Of a stretch of DNA of 46,892 nucleotides, positions 17,310 through 25,664 are shown piece after piece. The position numbers and the translations under genes are program-made. The notes under the pieces were generated by a model. It did no database searches, was not told the DNA's origin, and saw only the letters and a program-made list of their open reading frames with translations. Source of the stretch: Verrucomicrobiota bacterium (GTDB lineage Bacteria; Verrucomicrobiota; Verrucomicrobiia; Limisphaerales; CAIMTB01); assembly GCA_963205105.1 (NCBI GenBank), contig CAUJJW010000270.1, positions 1-46,892 on the forward strand. The letters run 5' to 3'. Position 1 is the first letter of the stretch. Each line of letters starts with the position of its first letter.

Positions 17310-20114
17310 ATGAACACCGTCCTTCCCGGCGCTCCTGCGATCTTCGAGACTCTGGTCGAGTCGTCCTGGCAAGCCGCCCTTCTCGTTGGGGTCGTGCTGG
17401 CCGTCCAACGTGGGTTCGGCCGCTGCCTCACCCCGGGCTGGCGTCACGCGCTGTGGTGGATCGTGTTGGGACGACTGCTGCTCCCGGTGACACCCCCCAG
17501 CTCCTGGAGCGTGTTCAATCTGCTTCCCCAACCTTCCTCCACCGCTGCAACGCGCACGGAGGCGGGCGCCACAACATCGGACTGGCAAGCGCTCACCGCC
17601 ATCGAAGGCACTCCAACGCCGTTCCCAAACGTTTCCCGGGCACCGAGCCGCTCCATCAACCAGTCGTCCGCAGCGGCGGGCGTCTCGCCCCCCGGAGTCC
17701 TCCACGGTTCATGGTCCCACTCCGTGTCCGACTTTTGGAAAATGTTCCTCCCCACGGCTCCAGAGGACGCCCCCAGACGGACCATCGAAGCCGGCGCTGT
17801 GGCAGCCATCGTCTGGGGCGCGGTTGCCATCGCGTTGCTGACCCGACTTGCCTGGCGCAACGCGATGTTTTCACGCCGGGTGCGAAGCTCGATGCGCCCG
17901 GCCAGCGCGACCCACACTCTGCTGCTGGAGGAATGCCGAACTCGCTTGCGAGTCCGGCAGCGGATTGAACTGCTGCAAGGCGATCTGGTGTCATCACCGG
18001 CCATCTACGGGCTCTTCCGTCCACGGCTGCTGCTTCCGGCCTCCTTCGTCGAAACCGGCACCTCCGCCCAACTGCGTCACGTCTTCCTCCACGAACTGGC
18101 GCACGTCCGCCGGGGGGACCTGGTCGTCCACGGCATCACCCGGATGCTCCAGGCGTTGCACTGGTTCAACCCGATCCTGGCCTGGGCCTTTCGCCGACAG
18201 CGCGCCGACCGTGAACTGGCCACCGACGCCCTGGCTCTTCAGGTGGCGGGGGAAGGCGAGAGCCGCGCCTACGGCCTCACCATCGTCGAGTGGCTGGAAC
18301 GTTGGTCGAAGCACCCCACCCCATCCGGCACCGTCGGCATCCTGGAGGACAACGCCTCCCTGGAGCAGCGCATCCGGGCCATCGCCCGGTTCCGGCAACC
18401 GTCGCGGTGGGCTCCGCTGACGACCGTTCTCGTGGCGGCACTCGCCGCCGTCTCCTGGACCAGCGCCCAACCCACCGCCACCGCCACCGCCACCACGGCA
18501 CCTGAAACAATCCCCGTCGCCGAGGCGCCAGCGACGCCTTCGCCGACGCTTCCTTCGGGCGATTCCAACCGTGTTCCGGTCCTGAGCGATATCCCCTGGA
18601 TCGGGCGGCTGTTCCAGAGGGTTCCTTCTCCTGACGATCTTCCTGCGACGCTCGAATCCGTGCGTGCCCTGCTGCTGCGGGCGAGTGCTCATCAGGAAGC
18701 GGGGCAAACCGCGGAAGCGGCCAGGGCGTACGAAATCGCACAGTCGACCGCGTGGGACGTGGGGACCAACGCTGTTCCCGAGCAAATCCTTGCCGTCCAA
18801 GGCATCCAGGCCACCCGCCTCAGTCTGGCAAAGACGGCCTGGGACAAGAACTACCTGCACGAAGCCCTCGCCCACGTGGACCGGGTGCTGGCCGTTGCGC
18901 CGGCCAACCCGGATGCCCTGGCGTTGAAGCTCAAAATCCAGGCGCGACTGGCTCAACGGGTGGAACCCAAATTAGGCGGGGCGTGGAGCCTGGAGGAGTG
19001 GTGGCAGGACGCGAAGTTGGCTCAGCGAGCCAAAACCCAGAATGGGGCAAATTCTTCCGTCGACGCGAATCAGCACCAAGAACTCCAGAAGCGTCTCGAG
19101 GCGATTCGGATTCCGGAAGTGACATTTGAGCACCTTCCTCTGAGTGCTGTGGTGCGCAAACTGAAGACCCTCGCCCAGTCCCATTCGGAGGAGGCAAAGG
19201 GTGTGAATTTTTTCATGAATGGTTGGGTCGATCACGTTCGGCCCGGCACGGTGGCCACCGACCCCAACACCGGAGCGGAAGTCAACGTGGCTCCGCCTGA
19301 ACTCGTAGCGATCGGGGACATCACCATCCACATCAACCCACCCATTCGGGATGTGCGGATGATCGATCTGCTGGAAGCCATCACCCAATCGGCCTCTGCG
19401 CCGCTTGGGTTCACGGTGGAACCTTATGGAGTGGTGTTTCAGAAGCCATCCCAGATCCGTCCCCAACTCATCACGCGAATGTTCGTCATCGACATGGACA
19501 AGATGGGGAAGGACGTGGCGAACCTGCGCCGGGTCGAAGCGACTCAAACCCCGGTCCCGGGCGTCAGCCCTCCATCCGGGCGCATCCTGCAGGAAAAAGT
19601 CCGGCAACTCCTTCAGGATCTGGGCGTCAGCTTGGGCCCGCCCAATGCCATCTTCTTCAAGGATAGCTTTGGCAAGGGCCTGCTCAGGGTCCGCGCCACG
19701 GTAGAGGAAGTGGAGAGGGTGGAGGCAGCGATGGAGGCGTTGGACACCGGCACCCGACCATGGCCGGAAGTGGTGCCAGAGGCCGATGCCTGGACGCCCG
19801 TGGTACCCCGTGTGCGCGTCGGTCAACTCGACGGACAAGTCAGCCAGGGCCCGGTCATTCCATCCACCCCTCCCGCGCCGGGTGACATCCGACTCGTGCT
19901 CCTTCCGGACGATCAGTGGCTTCTCAATGATCGCCCCGTCACCTCGGAGCAATTCGCCGACCATCTGCGCCAAGTCGCGAAGGCGCCGGGAGGCACCAAC
20001 CGAACACTCCAAATCGAAGCGGGTCCGGGCTTGCCCTGGAAACAGGTCTTTGAAGCAGTCAGCGCCGCTCGGACTGCCGGATTTGATCGAGTCAGGTTTT
20101 CCCAGACGAAGTAG
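17310..20114 (+). CDS. BlaR1-like M56 metallopeptidase with TPR-, secretin- and ExbD-like C-terminal segments
   Basis: A 934-residue membrane protein. Hydrophobic segments lie near 17-34, 46-66 and 150-172, with another near 380. H261-E-L-A-H265 is the zinc metallopeptidase motif with the M56 context (ELAHVRRGDLVVHG, then RELATDALAL). Instead of the penicillin-binding sensor of BlaR1, the periplasmic part has a TPR-like helical region (about 445-560), a secretin/STN-like region (about 596-830, FEHLPLSAVVRKL and later VRQLLQDLGVSL) and a final ExbD/TolR-like stretch (about 858-934, LNDRPVTSEQF to AGFDRVRFSQT). The start has AAGGAG seven bases upstream and follows the repressor stop by one base. 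Residues 115-135 are encoded by a palindromic repeat. Signal sensed: unknown. Confidence 0.85.
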   Translation: MNTVLPGAPAIFETLVESSWQAALLVGVVLAVQRGFGRCLTPGWRHALWWIVLGRLLLPVTPPSSWSVFNLLPQPSSTAATRTEAGATTSDWQALTAIEGTPTPFPNVSRAPSRSINQSSAAAGVSPPGVLHGSWSHSVSDFWKMFLPTAPEDAPRRTIEAGAVAAIVWGAVAIALLTRLAWRNAMFSRRVRSSMRPASATHTLLLEECRTRLRVRQRIELLQGDLVSSPAIYGLFRPRLLLPASFVETGTSAQLRHVFLHELAHVRRGDLVVHGITRMLQALHWFNPILAWAFRRQRADRELATDALALQVAGEGESRAYGLTIVEWLERWSKHPTPSGTVGILEDNASLEQRIRAIARFRQPSRWAPLTTVLVAALAAVSWTSAQPTATATATTAPETIPVAEAPATPSPTLPSGDSNRVPVLSDIPWIGRLFQRVPSPDDLPATLESVRALLLRASAHQEAGQTAEAARAYEIAQSTAWDVGTNAVPEQILAVQGIQATRLSLAKTAWDKNYLHEALAHVDRVLAVAPANPDALALKLKIQARLAQRVEPKLGGAWSLEEWWQDAKLAQRAKTQNGANSSVDANQHQELQKRLEAIRIPEVTFEHLPLSAVVRKLKTLAQSHSEEAKGVNFFMNGWVDHVRPGTVATDPNTGAEVNVAPPELVAIGDITIHINPPIRDVRMIDLLEAITQSASAPLGFTVEPYGVVFQKPSQIRPQLITRMFVIDMDKMGKDVANLRRVEATQTPVPGVSPPSGRILQEKVRQLLQDLGVSLGPPNAIFFKDSFGKGLLRVRATVEEVERVEAAMEALDTGTRPWPEVVPEADAWTPVVPRVRVGQLDGQVSQGPVIPSTPPAPGDIRLVLLPDDQWLLNDRPVTSEQFADHLRQVAKAPGGTNRTLQIEAGPGLPWKQVFEAVSAARTAGFDRVRFSQTK
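17653..17714 (+). repeat. palindromic repeat element inside the M56 coding sequence
   Basis: The 62-bp unit is bounded by CCATCAACC and GGTTCATGG, which are inverted copies with one mismatch. It carries AGCGGCGGGCGTCTCGCC followed by CCCCGGA, matching the non-coding element at 20603-20684. It encodes a Ser/Ala/Gly/Pro-rich linker between the second and third membrane segments and keeps the frame open. Confidence 0.65.
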
Positions 20115-20760
20115 CGCTGGGGCACCTTCACGCCCCCAAGGGGGCTGGAGTGTGACCCCTTTCTCTGGGCCGCCAAGTTAGGTGGGGTGGTGTCGCCGAG
20201 CGACATTCCGAGGTAGCCAGGCGTTTCAACGCCTGGACACGTGCGACAGATGGGGTTCCGTCACGAAGCGACGGTGGAACCCACCTTCTGGAGCGCCGCC
20301 AGACCGAGGAGGAGGCACGAATTCAAGCGTCGCTCCGCGACGCTGCCGTGGTCATCACCCTGAATCCGGACCTTGAAAGTCCCGGCTACCTTCGATCGTC
20401 GCTCCGCGACGGCCAAAACGGGCAGACTCCCGTCCCACCAGGGGGCGGCAGAGAAAGGCAAGGGTGCAACCTGGGTTGGGATCCAACCACGCATTCCACG
20501 CCCTGACAGGGCGTCATGAACTCTCGCCCATTCAGGGCTGGGGAAGACATGGGGGGCCGATTCCCAGGGCCTGGACCATGGACTTCCCATGGTGCCCCTA
20601 TCCCATGAACCGCGCTCCGTAGCGGCGGGCGTCTCGCCTGCCGTAGAGGGGGGCGTCTCGCCCCCCGGAATCCCAGGTTCATGGTCCCAATGCGCGATTC
20701 GTGAATCGTGGTGGCTACCCATGAACCGGCCCGTCGGTGGCGACGGGCGTCCCGGGATGT
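20115..20760. repeat. repeat-rich intergenic region
   Basis: The 646 bp between the M56 and FtsB-like stops contain no gene but several palindromic pieces. Right after the M56 stop is a GCCCCC/GGGGGC hairpin (20132-20145). At 20209-20235 lies GTAGCCAGGCG...CGCCTGG, an inverted relative of the repeat at 46.5 kb. GTCGCTCCGCGAC hairpins occur near 20328-20340 and 20398-20410. The 82-bp element at 20603-20684 and a further CCATGAACC at 20719 follow. Function is unknown; transcription stop or nucleoid binding are options. Confidence 0.7.
20603..20684. repeat. REP/MITE-like element with 9-bp inverted ends
   Basis: Bounded by CCATGAACC (20603-20611) and GGTTCATGG (20676-20684), perfect inverted copies. 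Inside, GCGGGCGTCTCGCC and GGGGGCGTCTCGCCCCCC are two tandem variants of the same palindrome, so this copy looks like a doubled form of the unit found in the M56 gene. No transposase is encoded. Confidence 0.6.
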
Positions 20761-21087
20761 CTACCGACCCGGCCGTGGGGTGGCCTGCGAGGAGGGGGCG
20801 CTTTGGCTGGGACCCGGGGTTGGGTCCCTGAACTTGAAGATCACTTCGCCGGCGCGCCCGAGACCGAATTTTTCACGGGCGAGTTTCTCGACCACCGTGG
20901 TGTCGCTCTTGATCCGCGCGATCTGAGCTTCCAGTTCGCGCGTTTTGCCCAGCTCGGCACGCAATTCGTCCTCCATCTGCATCCGTACACGATTCTGGAC
21001 GGCCTTTTCCCTTAGGAGCGGCAGACAGGTCATCGCTCCGAGAAGGACGATTAGCACGGCAACCAGCAGGGCAACCAAGCGCGGCAT
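20761..21087 (-). CDS. FtsB/DivIC-like septum formation initiator protein
   Basis: A 108-residue bitopic protein. Residues 4-24 are one transmembrane helix, residues about 28-65 a coiled coil (RVRMQMEDELRAELGKTRELEAQIARI), then the conserved VVEKLAREKFGLGRAGEVIFKF that ends the FtsB/DivIC domain, followed by a Pro/Ser tail. Family members bridge FtsQ and FtsL in the division complex. It is 11 bp downstream of a lipoprotein gene on the same strand. Length, topology and the KFGLGRAGE motif make the call good. Confidence 0.87.
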   Translation of the reverse strand: MPRLVALLVAVLIVLLGAMTCLPLLREKAVQNRVRMQMEDELRAELGKTRELEAQIARIKSDTTVVEKLAREKFGLGRAGEVIFKFRDPTPGPSQSAPSSQATPRPGR

Positions 21088-21098
21088 TTCGGCTGAGA

Positions 21099-21488
21099 TT
21101 ATTGATACACGCGCTGCCAGGATGCCAGCTTTCCCTTAGGGTCAAAGGTCAGCCTCAGAAACCGGTCCGGGGTAGGCGGATCCATCACGATGATCTGGGG
21201 GCCCACAACGCTGTAGCCGTTGCCATAGCCAAATGCCCCGTACGGCCCGGGCCCGAAACCCATCCCCGTGGCCGTCCGCATGCCGCGCCCGGTCAACCAA
21301 TCCGCCACCATCGATTCATCCGACAGCTTGGCGGACTTGTCCGGCGGACCCAGTTCGCGGACGGCGTCGTCGTAGGAATAGGTGCCGACCCGTCCATTCC
21401 AATCGATCTTCGGGGTGGCGCACCCGGCGGCTCCGAACAGCACGCCACCCAGCAAAATAAAGGCGATTGCCGCCCCAAGCGTTCTCAT
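21099..21488 (-). CDS. small lipoprotein, SmpA-like in outline
   Basis: A 129-residue protein with a lipoprotein signal (LFGAAGC, lipid cysteine at about residue 23). The mature part has DWNGRVGTYSYDDAVRELGPPDKSAKL, a pattern seen in small outer-membrane lipoproteins that carry a GxP-D strand turn like SmpA/OmlA. A Gly/Tyr-rich loop follows and the end reads LTFDPKGKLASWQRVY, again as in that fold. No firm family. It lies between the DUF1080 and FtsB-like genes and may be co-transcribed with the latter. Confidence 0.8.
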   Translation of the reverse strand: MRTLGAAIAFILLGGVLFGAAGCATPKIDWNGRVGTYSYDDAVRELGPPDKSAKLSDESMVADWLTGRGMRTATGMGFGPGPYGAFGYGNGYSVVGPQIIVMDPPTPDRFLRLTFDPKGKLASWQRVYQ

Positions 21489-21535
21489 GGCACCAAGATG
21501 AGCCCGCCGCGCAGCCGATCAAGACCCTTGTCGGG

Positions 21536-22243
21536 TTAGTGGTTCTTGATGCGGATGTCCTTCACCTGAACCGTCATCGGCGGCCCCACGTGAACCTGCA
21601 ACGCCAGGACACCGGACTTGGCTGCCTTCGCCGCGTCCTCGTCCATCACGTCGATGGTCGCCACGCCGTTGATGAAGTGCTGGAGGTGGTTGCCCTTGGC
21701 GATGATCACGTAGTCGTTCCAGTCCTCGTGCTTGATCTTAGCCTGGATCTCCTCGGATTTGCCCACCGAACCGGCGACCTCGACCTTGGTCTTGCCGTCC
21801 GCTCCGGCAACGATGCGGGTCTTCTGTCCGCGCTGAGCGAGAATCCCGCGTCCTTGTTCCTCGTACAGGATGCCGCTGTAGGTCTTTCCGGCTTCGAAAT
21901 CCGCCTGGTACCCGCCGACGATCGGACCCTGGGGTCCCTGCTTGATCACCTTGCTGCGGTACTGGATGCCGGAGTTGCCGGCCACAATCCGGTAACGGAG
22001 CCGGAGTTCGAAGTCACCGACCGTGCCGCCCTTCCAGACGAGGAAGGTGTTGTGCTTGAGATCGGTGTCGGCCTTGGTCTGACCGGTGATGGCGCCGTCC
22101 TGGACCGACCAGAGCGCCGAGTTGCCTTCCCAGCCGTCCAGCGACGTGCCGTTGAAGAGGGATTGGAAGCCTTCTTCAGCCGCCTGGGCGGAAGTCAGGG
22201 CAAAAAGAGTCGCGGCCAAGGCGAGCAGTCGACGGGGATTCAT
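21536..22243 (-). CDS. secreted DUF1080 (3-keto-disaccharide hydrolase) protein
   Basis: A 235-residue protein with a signal peptide (cleaved after TSAQA) and one concanavalin-like DUF1080 domain: FQSLFNGTSLDGWEGN at the start, DFELRLRYRIVAGNSGIQYRS in the middle, and NDYVIIAKGNHLQHFINGV then VQVKDIRIKNH at the end. Members of this family act on or bind 3-keto sugars and are numerous in Verrucomicrobia and Planctomycetes. The Gfo/Idh/MocA oxidoreductase at 45.2 kb is the type of enzyme that could make or reduce keto sugars, but the two are far apart. Start ATG at 22243; divergent from dusB with 206 bp between. Confidence 0.9.
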   Translation of the reverse strand: MNPRRLLALAATLFALTSAQAAEEGFQSLFNGTSLDGWEGNSALWSVQDGAITGQTKADTDLKHNTFLVWKGGTVGDFELRLRYRIVAGNSGIQYRSKVIKQGPQGPIVGGYQADFEAGKTYSGILYEEQGRGILAQRGQKTRIVAGADGKTKVEVAGSVGKSEEIQAKIKHEDWNDYVIIAKGNHLQHFINGVATIDVMDEDAAKAAKSGVLALQVHVGPPMTVQVKDIRIKNH

Positions 22244-22449
22244 GGGGGATGCGGGGATCGGAGGTTATGGGTTGAAAGAGATGACGCCGACGCGATGGCC
22301 GGAATTCACCCGTTTTTCCCGGGTGCCGGGGTTTCGCGTTGCGGATGAGCGGATTGTTAGCCGGCCTGAATTCGACGGACAACCACCGAAATCCCGGGAC
22401 CGTCTCAGGGTTGGAGGCGGCACGGAGGACCTGATAGGCTGTCTCCCGG

Positions 22450-23583
22450 ATGTCGAGTGACGTGTTCCAACTCGGGTCCCTGGCGCTGCGATCGAACCTG
22501 TTTCTGTCGCCGCTCGCGGGGTACACCAACCTGCCCTTCCGGTGGGTGGTGCGGGAATTGGGTGGGGTCGACCTGTGCACCACCGACCTGGTCAACGCCC
22601 GATCGCTGCTCGAACGCCGCGACAAGGCGCTCAAGCTGATCGAAAGCAACGAACACGACCGCCCCCTGGCCGTGCAGTTGTTCGGCGCCGAGCCCGCGGA
22701 GATGCGCGACGCTGCCCAATTCGTGGAATCCCAGGGCGCAGCGTCGGTGGACATCAACATGGGTTGCCCGGTGCGCAAGGTCTGTCGGGTGGGAGGCGGG
22801 TCGGCGATGATGACCGAGCACGCCCGCACCCAACACCTGGTGCGCACCATGGTGGAGGCGGTCCGCATCCCGGTGACGGTCAAAATGCGGCTGGGCTGGG
22901 ACGACGCCAACATCACCGCCCCGGACCTGGTCCGCGCCCTGGAAGACGTGGGGATCGCAGCGGTCTTCATTCATGGCCGGACGCGGGCCCAGGGCTTCAG
23001 TGGCACGGTCAAACTCGACGGTATCCGGCAGGTGGTCGAAGCCGCGCGCCGGGTTCCGGTGATTGGCAACGGCGATGTCACCACCCCCGAGGCCGCCAAG
23101 CACATGATGGACGTCACCGGATGCGCCGGCGTGAGCATGGGTCGCGGGGCCTTTTACGACCCCTGGATCTTCGCCCGCACGCGGCACTTCCTGAAGACCG
23201 GCGTGCTCCTGCCGGAGGCGTCGTTTGCCGAGCGCGTGCGGGTGATGTGCCTCCACCTGGACCGGATGATCGAAGTCTTCGGGGAAAAGCTGGGCTGCCT
23301 GATGTTCCGCAAGATTGCCCCGTGGTACGGGAAGCGCTTCGGACCGGTCAGCGAGTTCAACCGCCACGTGGTGCTGATCTCCACCCGTGCTGAGTTCCAC
23401 GACGTGCTCGAGCGTTATCTCCGCTGGCGGGCCCAGTTCTGCGACGGCAGCGGCGAACTCATCGAACGCTTCAGGCCGACCCCCATGGTCCCCAGCTTCC
23501 TGGCACCCGCCGAATCCGATGGCCCCGCGGCCACCCGACGCGAGGCGATCCCGGTGCCCAAGGGACCGGTGGACACCTGGTGA
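22450..23583 (+). CDS. dusB: tRNA-dihydrouridine synthase (DusB-like)
   Basis: A 377-residue flavoenzyme reducing uridine to dihydrouridine in tRNA. The FMN barrel begins with LFLSPLAGYTNLPFR. The catalytic cysteine is C106 in DINMGCPVRK, and GSAMM, TVKMRLGWDD, HGRTRAQGFSG and VIGNGDV follow in family order. The C-terminal helical domain (about 240-330) is complete; roughly 45 further residues are Pro/Arg/Ala-rich. The stop overlaps the GTG of the next gene. Subfamily B is the best fit by wording, but A/B/C separation was not computed. Confidence 0.92.
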   Translation: MSSDVFQLGSLALRSNLFLSPLAGYTNLPFRWVVRELGGVDLCTTDLVNARSLLERRDKALKLIESNEHDRPLAVQLFGAEPAEMRDAAQFVESQGAASVDINMGCPVRKVCRVGGGSAMMTEHARTQHLVRTMVEAVRIPVTVKMRLGWDDANITAPDLVRALEDVGIAAVFIHGRTRAQGFSGTVKLDGIRQVVEAARRVPVIGNGDVTTPEAAKHMMDVTGCAGVSMGRGAFYDPWIFARTRHFLKTGVLLPEASFAERVRVMCLHLDRMIEVFGEKLGCLMFRKIAPWYGKRFGPVSEFNRHVVLISTRAEFHDVLERYLRWRAQFCDGSGELIERFRPTPMVPSFLAPAESDGPAATRREAIPVPKGPVDTW

Positions 23584-24506
23584 AGCCCCGCCATCCGGGC
23601 CCCATGAACCCGAGAACCGCCCACCCGAACGCCGGAATACCTGGGGCACGCCGACGGTTGGCCGTGGCGGCATCGGTTGGGCTCGCCCTCCTGGCCCTGC
23701 TCGACGCCTGGGCCTGCCCCCGGCTGCCCCGCTGGTTCGAACGCTGGCCCGTCGCCGATTCCGGGTTCACTCCGTGGGAATCCCTGGCACCCGGGGTGGA
23801 CTACGCCCGGGCGTCGCTCACGCACCCGCGGCTCATGAAGTGCCATGCCATCCGCATCGATCTCACCCATCCGAATGCACGGGTGAAGGTGGCCGGCGAT
23901 CCCGATGGCGTGGGTGGCATGACTGCCCGCTGGGCCACGTCCTTCCTGCGGCGACACGGGCTGGTGGTTGCGATCAACGCCACCCCCTTCCAACCGGACG
24001 TGATCCTGCCGGGACGCACCGTGCGACCGACCGGGCTGGTGGTGAAGGACGCGGAACAGGTGTCAGCGCCCGCGGCGAACCTGGACGCGTTGGTTTTGGA
24101 AGCTGGCGGCACGCCCCGATTTCAACGCAGCCAGCGGATCGAACCCGGCGTCTTCGAAGTGGCGGGCGGCTTCGTGGTGACGCTGGAGAACGGTGTGAAC
24201 CGGGGGGAAGCCGGGCTCGTGGACGCGGTGACTTCGGTGGGACTGTCGGCGGACCGGCGGTGGATGTTCTGGCTGGTGGTGGATGGACGGCAGTCCGGTT
24301 ACAGCGAGGGAGCCCGCGGCAAGGATGCGGCGGATCTGATGACCACGCTGGGAGCCAGCGACGCGATGCTCTTCGACGGCGGAGGAAGTTCGACCCTGGT
24401 GGCCCGTGGAGGGTGGGCGGGCGCCCGGGTTCTCAACCGCCCACGCAGCCCGGTGATCTCCGGACTTCAGCGGCCGGTGGCCTGTGTGCTGGGGGTACGG
24501 CCTTAG
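23580..24506 (+). CDS. exported phosphodiester glycosidase domain (NAGPA/DUF2233) protein
   Basis: A 308-residue protein with an N-terminal membrane anchor or signal (about 25-45) and a NAGPA domain. The domain shows HAIRIDL near its start, VVAINATPF, WLVVDGRQSGYSEGA and the conserved MLFDGGGSSTLV. Relatives hydrolyse N-acetylglucosamine phosphodiesters or act on exopolysaccharide. I give the GTG at 23580 because it overlaps the dusB stop in a GTGA, implying coupling; the ATG at 23604 is an equally possible start. The gene ends two bases before the convergent epimerase stop. Confidence 0.85.
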   Translation: MKPRHPGPMNPRTAHPNAGIPGARRRLAVAASVGLALLALLDAWACPRLPRWFERWPVADSGFTPWESLAPGVDYARASLTHPRLMKCHAIRIDLTHPNARVKVAGDPDGVGGMTARWATSFLRRHGLVVAINATPFQPDVILPGRTVRPTGLVVKDAEQVSAPAANLDALVLEAGGTPRFQRSQRIEPGVFEVAGGFVVTLENGVNRGEAGLVDAVTSVGLSADRRWMFWLVVDGRQSGYSEGARGKDAADLMTTLGASDAMLFDGGGSSTLVARGGWAGARVLNRPRSPVISGLQRPVACVLGVRP

Positions 24507-24508
24507 CT

Positions 24509-25579
24509 TCAGACCGGCGCACCCTCACCGCGCACCACCCGCAGGCCGTGCGGGGCCGGCGCATCGGCAAACGAGAGTTGGCCGGCCCTGGCCGTGGGAC
24601 CACGGAACGGGTCGTTGGTGATCAGCAGATTGCCGTCGAGATCCAGAAAATCCGTCAGGTCGGCCAGGTGCGCGGCGGCGGCGATCAACACGCTGCTCTC
24701 GATCATGCAACCCAGCATGGTCTTCAGGCCGGCGTCCCGGGCCGCTTTCAGTGCGGCGTACCCGCCGGTGATCCCGCCCGTCTTCACCAGCTTCACGTTC
24801 ACGGCATGGAAGCTGTCGCGGACCGCCGCCAAATCCTCCGCATGCCGGTACGACTCATCCGCCATCAGCGGGAGCGGGGAGCGTTCCTTGAGCCAGACCC
24901 GATCGGCGACCGTCGCGTTCGCCGGCATGGGTTGCTCGACGAACTCGATATGGCCGTCGGCGGCCAGCCACTCCAGGGCCTGGAGCGCTTCTTCCTTGGT
25001 CTTCCAGGCCTCGTTCGCATCCACGCGCACCGGCTTGACCGGCGCCGCCGCGCGAAGGGCTGCCAGATTCTCGCGATCCGAAAGACTGCCGAGCTTCAGC
25101 TTGAGCACCGGGTAGGACGCTGCTTCGAGCACCTTCTCCTGAATGATCTCCGGGGTGTCCAATCCGATGCTGAACGACGTCACGTGCCGCCCCTCGGCGA
25201 AGCCCAATCCCAGAAGCGCATGGACCGGCCGCCCCGCCAGTCGCCCCGCCCCGTCCCACAGCGCGATGTCGATGGCGCATTTGGCCGCGAAATCCCCCGG
25301 CGACAAGGAATCGAGGTAGGCGCGACTGCCCGGCAGGTCGTGGAAGGAAAGCCGGGAAGGGTCCACTCGACCGAGGAATCGCTCCACGGAATCCACGTTC
25401 TCCGCGTACCGACTGGAAGGAGCGCTCTCGCCGAACCCTTCGACACCCTGGGCGTCCCGGAGTCGCACCAGCGTGACCGGGAATTCATCCGTGCCCGGCC
25501 CGCCCCCGGGCCCCGTCCGGCTGGCGATGGTCCATCGCCGGGCAAGACGCAGGCCAAACCGACGAAAGATCCATTCCAT
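24509..25579 (-). CDS. dipeptide epimerase (L-Ala-D/L-Glu epimerase type), enolase superfamily
   Basis: A 356-residue member of the muconate-lactonizing subgroup. Active-site lysines are K160-x-K162 (VLKLKLG). Metal ligands are D187 (VRVDANEAW), E215 (FVEQPMP) and D241 (ADES), and a lysine lies in NVKLVKTGG. The K-x-K and DxD/E pattern is that of dipeptide epimerases, which convert L-Ala-D-Glu from murein peptides to L-Ala-L-Glu for degradation. The ATG at 25579 starts with MEWIFRRFGL, as in the family. It lies downstream of a HAD gene by 85 bp. With the AmiE/NamZ-like fusion at 1.6 kb it suggests that this organism recycles peptidoglycan. Confidence 0.9.
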   Translation of the reverse strand: MEWIFRRFGLRLARRWTIASRTGPGGGPGTDEFPVTLVRLRDAQGVEGFGESAPSSRYAENVDSVERFLGRVDPSRLSFHDLPGSRAYLDSLSPGDFAAKCAIDIALWDGAGRLAGRPVHALLGLGFAEGRHVTSFSIGLDTPEIIQEKVLEAASYPVLKLKLGSLSDRENLAALRAAAPVKPVRVDANEAWKTKEEALQALEWLAADGHIEFVEQPMPANATVADRVWLKERSPLPLMADESYRHAEDLAAVRDSFHAVNVKLVKTGGITGGYAALKAARDAGLKTMLGCMIESSVLIAAAAHLADLTDFLDLDGNLLITNDPFRGPTARAGQLSFADAPAPHGLRVVRGEGAPV

Positions 25580-25664
25580 GGGCCAATTCAGCAGGAACGC
25601 CGTCCGGGATTGAACTCGGAAGACGCACAATACCCCGAAAGGGGGTGGTCCTTGGTGAGCACGC

